Shown in pieces: positions 59,804 to 64,000 of a DNA stretch of 64,000 nt; the stretch's first letter is position 1; each line of letters begins with the position of its first letter. The DNA comes from Cryptomeria japonica (Eukaryota; Streptophyta; Pinopsida; Cupressales; Cupressaceae), in contig NC_081415.1 in the NCBI RefSeq assembly GCF_030272615.1, forward strand, positions 422,309,757 through 422,373,756, in the 5' to 3' direction. The position numbers were made by a program, and so were the translations under genes. The notes under the pieces are model-generated. The model had not been told where the DNA came from. It saw only the letters and a program-made list of their open reading frames with translations, and did no database searches.

Positions 59804-60795
59804 AGGGGTGTGTTGAGCATGTTAATCCATCTTTCAATCATTTGTCCAAGTGCGATTTTGAAGGAGCAATAAAGGAGTGCGAAATCTGGTCCAAGAAGGA
59901 GTGCGAGTTGAAGGCTGGAGGTGGAGCGAATTTTCCTCAAGACGTTGAAGGCTAGAAGTGGTGAAGTTGATAGAAGAAGCACATTTTGAAGACTTTGATC
60001 CACATTTTGCCTAGCAAACTTGCTTAATTTTGCATCTTTTCTTAGAGTTAATTCCCAAGTGGAGGTATGGCGAGATTCTCCTAGTCTCAATTTTAAATTT
60101 TCAATTTTCAATCTCAAGTGGCTTAGTAAATTTAGGAAATGATAATTCAAAGATTTATCATGAGGTTTCCTAATTTAAAACTTAAATCCTCTTTCTAGTC
60201 TATATTTCCACGTTTCAAGATATATTACTAATTTTGAAATGTTGTGTAGGCATCAAATGGAGATCCCGGAGTTGGAAAATCAAGCCAGATCAAGGACGGT
60301 CTCCTCAAGGACGATCAAGCAAGGACAAGGACGGCCTCCTCCAATCCAGCGTTTCAAGGCGAGGTACATCATCATCCTGCAAATCAAGGACACAAGAAGT
60401 CAAAGCAAAGGGTTCGTTGAAGAAGCAGATAGTTCCAGAAGAATTAATTAAAGCTAGCTTCTCAACAACATCAAGTTGAATATCTACCAAGTTCCAAGTG
60501 TCAAATGAGGTGGCATCCTAGTTATCGCTCATCCAGTCAGTGTAGTCCACCTCAGAATGTCCAGATTCGATGTACCTAACTCATGGAAGGTGGCACAAAC
60601 TCCGGTGTACCTACCCCGGCTATCCATTGGTCGATTTTTCCAGAGAGGACATGTGTCCAAGCAATACAATTTTATCATTGGTCAAGCATTAAATGTTATG
60701 TAATGGTTGTAACAAACCCTAATTAGGGTTTTCATTGTTGAATCTTGGCCATTGATCTCGAATTGATCTAAGCCATCGAATTGTATTGAGGGCAC

Positions 60796-60803
60796 TATAT
60801 AAG
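60796..60803 (+). promoter_or_regulatory. TATA element 2 of the giant LTR
   Basis: TATATAAG in GGCACTATATAAGCCTTGG, followed after about 35 bases by purine-rich sequence. A second candidate start site in the same LTR. Confidence 0.5.
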
Positions 60804-61662
60804 CCTTGGCATTTCATTTTGTAAAGGGAATGAATTAAGAGTTAGATAATAGTTAGAGAGTTGAAAATAGTTAGAAGATAGAAATAGAATAGTAACTAGA
60901 GTAGAGTAGAGAGAGAAGGCAAAGATTGTTGCCAAGATGTTGTTGTAAAAGACTTGTAACTTCATTAAAGAAATGGTGAAATTTATGGGTCGATTCGACA
61001 ATTTGCATGGTCTTTATACTTCTCGTATTTGATTTCATGTTATTAGATGAGTGGAAGAAATGTGCTTGATTGATGGTGAAATTCGTATATCCATACTACT
61101 AGCAGTTTGTTGATTGCAGACTTGCCTTGTGTAGTCAACTGGAATCATTCAGCTTAAGCTTAACTTCAATTGTCGCTTCTTCATTGATATGCATCAACCT
61201 GATGGTGTCTATGCCTGCAGTGATGATTTGAACATCATAAAGCTTTCCTTCGAAGATCGCACTAGCCTTGTGGAGATGGTCCTGTGATGTCAAAACAAGA
61301 CCTAGTTAGAGTTTCATCAAAGATCAATCATTGCTCCTACATTCTTAGTATTAGGATTAGATCCTCTCTTCGCCCTCATCCTTTTTCCATTTTTTCAAAT
61401 CTAAGCTAGTAAGAGCCTGTGTTCCAGCAAAGCAGATCAGAAGTTCAATCATCAAATGTAAGTCCCCTTGTGATTCCAGCAAATCACATCATACCACTGG
61501 AGCTTATCCACACGTAGAGACCTTACATACAAGAACCTTGAAGTTTCTCCGATTGATCCTTTTCGCGATATCTTCAGCATTCGGAAACTTTATTCAAGAG
61601 AGGATAAGGTACCCTTAGGTATTTTATTCTGTGTTTGATAGTGTACAAAATACACGTCAACA

Positions 61663-61667
61663 AAACC
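61663..61667. repeat. Target site duplication of the giant solo LTR, right copy (AAACC)
   Basis: Identical to 57387-57391. Confidence 0.85.
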
Positions 61668-62149
61668 CAAATGGGAAAAACCACGGTGAGATGGAACTCA
61701 CAAGTAACTATCTGCAGAATAGGAACCAGACCGGTTAAGGTCTTACAATGTTCTTTACCAGAACAGATCCTGTTAGGAATTTCAATCTCTGTTAGGAGAT
61801 AAGTCCGATCAAAGACTACCTTGCTAGAGGATTTTAGATCCACAGATGTGAACCACCTTGTTAGAGGATTTACAAAAGGCTTTTGGGCCTACCCCGTTAA
61901 GGGCTACAGACTTGTCGAAGATGTGAGTAATCAACAAGTGATTGATCTAGCTAATAGCACAGACTGCTTGGTTAGATCCTTGATAGCACGTTCCTAATGC
62001 ATTCCAGCATTACTTCAGTCTTCTACACATTCATACTCTCTGTTAAGATATAGCCCTCATGAATCTAACTAATGGTAAATCGGTTATTATCTCGAGAGTG
62101 ATATATTAACAGAGCATACAGTTTGGAAATTAAACATAAACAAACTAAT
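61668..62149 (-). repeat. Degenerate LTR of the two-ORF family, right part
   Basis: GGGAAAAACCACGGTGAGATGG and the following CTTGCTAGAGGATTT and ACCTTGTTAGAGGATTTAC resemble, in order, GAGAAAAACTGCGGTGGGGATG and CTTACTAAAGGATTTC in the element 2 LTR. It is cut on the right by the Copia insertion. Confidence 0.5.
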
Positions 62150-62382
62150 TGTTATGAACGGTTGCCTCCGTAGGGACAACTGCCACGTATGGACATGTCC
62201 GTACGTAGGCAACCTTTCCTCTTGTATTTAAACCGGATTGTTGCCACGTATGGACATGTCCCTACGTAGGCAACCTTTCCTCTTGTATTTAAACCGGATT
62301 CAATGATGGAGACGATCAATAACTCACGGCAATTAGTCTTCCAGAATCGCTGTCATTATTCTTCGATCCATATTTAACAACA
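62150..62382 (+). repeat. 5' LTR of the Copia element
   Basis: It starts TGTTATGAACGG and ends TTTAACAACA. It contains a 61-bp tandem duplication. Confidence 0.85.
62181..62302 (+). repeat. 61-bp tandem duplication in the Copia LTR promoter
   Basis: Two near-identical units begin TGCCACGTATGGACATGTCC (62181 and 62242) and each ends with CTTGTATTTAAACCGGATT. The core ACGTA-GGACATGTCC-TACGT is a near-perfect palindrome. GTATTTAAACC may serve as a TATA element. A partial third half-site, GTTGCCTCCGTAGGGACAAC, lies at 62161-62180. Confidence 0.9.
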
Positions 62383-62395
62383 TGGTATCAGAGCC
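62383..62395 (+). promoter_or_regulatory. Primer binding site of the Copia element
   Basis: TGGTATCAGAGCC is exactly complementary to the 3' end of plant initiator-Met tRNA and abuts the LTR. Confidence 0.95.
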
Positions 62396-62516
62396 AACAT
62401 ATTAAGAGAATAAATTAGACAGCCATATTACTCATAAGCATTTATCGGAAGTAAATAACAAATCAACGCAGAGGCTATATACGCAGAGGATATATCCGAC
62501 TAAGAAAATATTCAAA

Positions 62517-64000
62517 ATGTCAAGTAATATGAGAGTGGAAGATAGACTCGAAGGAGCCTCCAACTTCGTTTCCTGGAAGATACGAATCATTGCCATTCTT
62601 GAAGAACTAGAATTAGAATCTTACATAGAAGAAAATCTAGACATGCCAAATGATGAACCAGAGAAATCTACCTGGAAAAGGCGTAATAATAAAGCAAAGA
62701 AAATAATTCTTGACTCAGTCAAAGATCATATTCTTCCATCTATAGCCAGACTGCCAAAAGCATATGAAGTATTTAAAAGCATTAAAAATACATATGAAGT
62801 TAACAATGTGAGCAGAATGTTAACCTTGAAACAACAACTTTTAAACATAAAGATGAATAAAGATGATACAATATCTACATACTTTTCAAGGATATCTGAA
62901 GTAAAAGACCAATTACAAACTATTGGAAATGAGGTAGATGATCAAGAAATCTCTCTCATAGCCCTAAGAGGATTACCAATTTCATGGGAATCCTACATTC
63001 AATGTATTAGCAGAACACCCCCCTTACCCAAATTTGAACAACTTAAGAATGAGTGCATTCAAGAGGAATCTCGACTAATCTCAAGAGGATTAGGGACAAA
63101 TAAAGAAGGAGAAATCCAAGCACTTAATACAAATATCTTCAACAAAAAGAAAAAGTTCTCCAAACGGAAGAGAGGAAACAAAAACCATCAGAAAAGAGAT
63201 ATGTCTAAAATTCAGTGTTACAAATGCGACAAATATGGGCACACTAACAAAAATTGTCCAGAAAGGAAGAAAACACAAGCTAGTCTAGCCGAAGTCAAAG
63301 GAGAAAACTCACTTTTCTTCTTAGCCCTATCAAGCGAAATAAATACAAATAAAAACACTTGGATCGTAGACAGTGGAGCATCAAGGCATATAACTGGATT
63401 CAGAAATCAGTTTGAAACACTTAACAGGCACTCAAGTGAAGAGGTTACTATTGGAGATAACTCCACATATCCTGTGAAAGGAATTGGGACCTGTACTATC
63501 AAACTAAGAAATGGAGTATCTCTACAATTAAAGGATGTTCTGTTTGTACTTGGAATAAAAAGAAATCTAGTCTCAATCTCAGGCCTAGCTGATCAAGGAT
63601 ATCGGGTTACCTTCAATGAAGATAAAGTTCTACTCTGGCCTAAAAATACAAATATCAAAAATGCCATAACAGTAGGTTCAAGAGATGGTAGCCTATACAA
63701 ACTATGCAGTGATCAAAAGGAAGCACTAAATCTTGAAGTTTCAAATAATAATGAATTATGGCACAAAAGATTAGGACACCTAAGATATAGTGCTCTATCC
63801 AACATAAAGAAAATTACTTCAGGACTGCCCCAACTAAAATCTGAACACACAGGGATTTGCAAAGGATGTGCCTTGGGAAAGAATGTGAAAGTTTCTTTTC
63901 CCTCAAGCGAGCACAAATCAAAAGTTATTTTAGAACTAATTCACTCAGACCTATGCAGTCCCATGTCAACACCATCCCTAACTGGATCCTTATACTACAT
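62517..64000 (+). CDS. Copia gag-pol polyprotein, N-terminal 494 codons (runs off the window)
   Basis: ATG 62517 opens MSSNMRVEDRLEGASNFVSW, the start of a UBN2-type Gag. The frame has no stop through 64000. In order come the Gag body (residues 1-215, with LEGASNFVSWK, LALRGLP-type and FEQLKNEC segments), basic KKKKFSKRKRGNK, the knuckle CYKCDKYGHTNKNC (about residues 238-251), and the aspartic protease WIVDSGASRHITG (about 282-294). Then come the gag-pre-integrase LWHKRLGHLRYSAL with the zinc-binding CKGCALGK (about 418-455) and the first integrase residues LIHSDLCSPM (about 474 on). All key Cys, His and Asp seen are present. Gag and pol are fused in one frame, normal for plant Copia. The start is the first ATG after the primer site and matches the family's N terminus. 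Confidence 0.95.
   Translation, partial: MSSNMRVEDRLEGASNFVSWKIRIIAILEELELESYIEENLDMPNDEPEKSTWKRRNNKAKKIILDSVKDHILPSIARLPKAYEVFKSIKNTYEVNNVSRMLTLKQQLLNIKMNKDDTISTYFSRISEVKDQLQTIGNEVDDQEISLIALRGLPISWESYIQCISRTPPLPKFEQLKNECIQEESRLISRGLGTNKEGEIQALNTNIFNKKKKFSKRKRGNKNHQKRDMSKIQCYKCDKYGHTNKNCPERKKTQASLAEVKGENSLFFLALSSEINTNKNTWIVDSGASRHITGFRNQFETLNRHSSEEVTIGDNSTYPVKGIGTCTIKLRNGVSLQLKDVLFVLGIKRNLVSISGLADQGYRVTFNEDKVLLWPKNTNIKNAITVGSRDGSLYKLCSDQKEALNLEVSNNNELWHKRLGHLRYSALSNIKKITSGLPQLKSEHTGICKGCALGKNVKVSFPSSEHKSKVILELIHSDLCSPMSTPSLTGSLYY

Larger units (their letters stand above)
57392..61662 (+). mobile_element. Giant solo LTR, 4.27 kb
   Basis: It starts TGTTGTGACGT and ends ACGTCAACA, an inverted terminal match. 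It is flanked by the perfect duplication AAACC. Removing it rejoins the surrounding degenerate LTR (ACGTGGAAACC then CAAATGGG). No gag, pol or second LTR is found. The left 2 kb carries thirteen palindromes (57813-59470). TATA elements occur at 59796 and 60796. The right part (60820-61662) would be the transcribed repeat and U5. The orientation + is inferred from the TATA elements. The family is not identified. Confidence 0.82.
62150..64000 (+). mobile_element. Copia retrotransposon, 5' part, apparently intact
   Basis: A 233-bp LTR is followed directly by a perfect initiator-Met primer site and one open gag-pol frame that runs to the window end. The short LTR, unbroken frame and intact motifs make it the youngest-looking element here. 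The 3' half lies outside the window, so the target duplication cannot be checked. Confidence 0.93.

Overview
The window looks like intergenic DNA from a very large plant nuclear genome, most likely a gymnosperm (inference: several LTRs are 1.2-4.3 kb, elements are nested to several levels, host coding sequence is almost absent, background is AT-rich). Nearly everything I can support is transposable-element sequence. No intact host gene was found.

Layout. 1-9057: the 3' end of one LTR retrotransposon, whose LTR is split by a complete non-autonomous element (719-8527, target duplication CCACT). 9058-14710: AT-rich DNA with fragments sharing a LINE-like 3' tail, including a 490-bp insertion with a perfect 15-bp target duplication (12551-13040). 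15340-26466: a foldback-like structure of ~215-bp subrepeats in two opposed arms. It is interrupted by a plant L1-type LINE (18941-26318), which is interrupted in turn by a 4.2-kb solo LTR (19650-23891). 28057-36060: a second complete element of the same family as 719-8527, on the minus strand, target duplication GACTG. 36836-38335: a solo LTR. 38961-42371: a CpG-rich block, then a Copia-type gag-protease fragment with an acidic extension and no pol. 45340-47150: exon-like duplicates and a weak Gypsy remnant. 48210-54288: a candidate short-LTR element holding an intronless FKBP62-like (peptidyl-prolyl isomerase) pseudogene in antisense. 54909-57125: a diverged direct duplication. 57196-62149: a degenerate LTR related to the two-ORF family, split by a 4.27-kb solo LTR (57392-61662, target duplication AAACC) that carries thirteen palindromes, most of them 166-167 bp apart. 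62150-64000: the 5' part of a Copia element with an uninterrupted gag-pol frame running off the window.

How the parts fit. The elements at 719-8527 and 28057-36060 share two proteins: ORF1, a coiled coil plus five CCHC zinc knuckles, and ORF2, a ~1,100-codon protein I cannot assign. Neither element has protease, integrase, reverse transcriptase or RNase H, so both must have been mobilised in trans. The strongest candidates for something undescribed are this two-ORF family, the amber-only decay of its minus-strand copy, and the nucleosome-length spacing of palindromes in the giant solo LTR.
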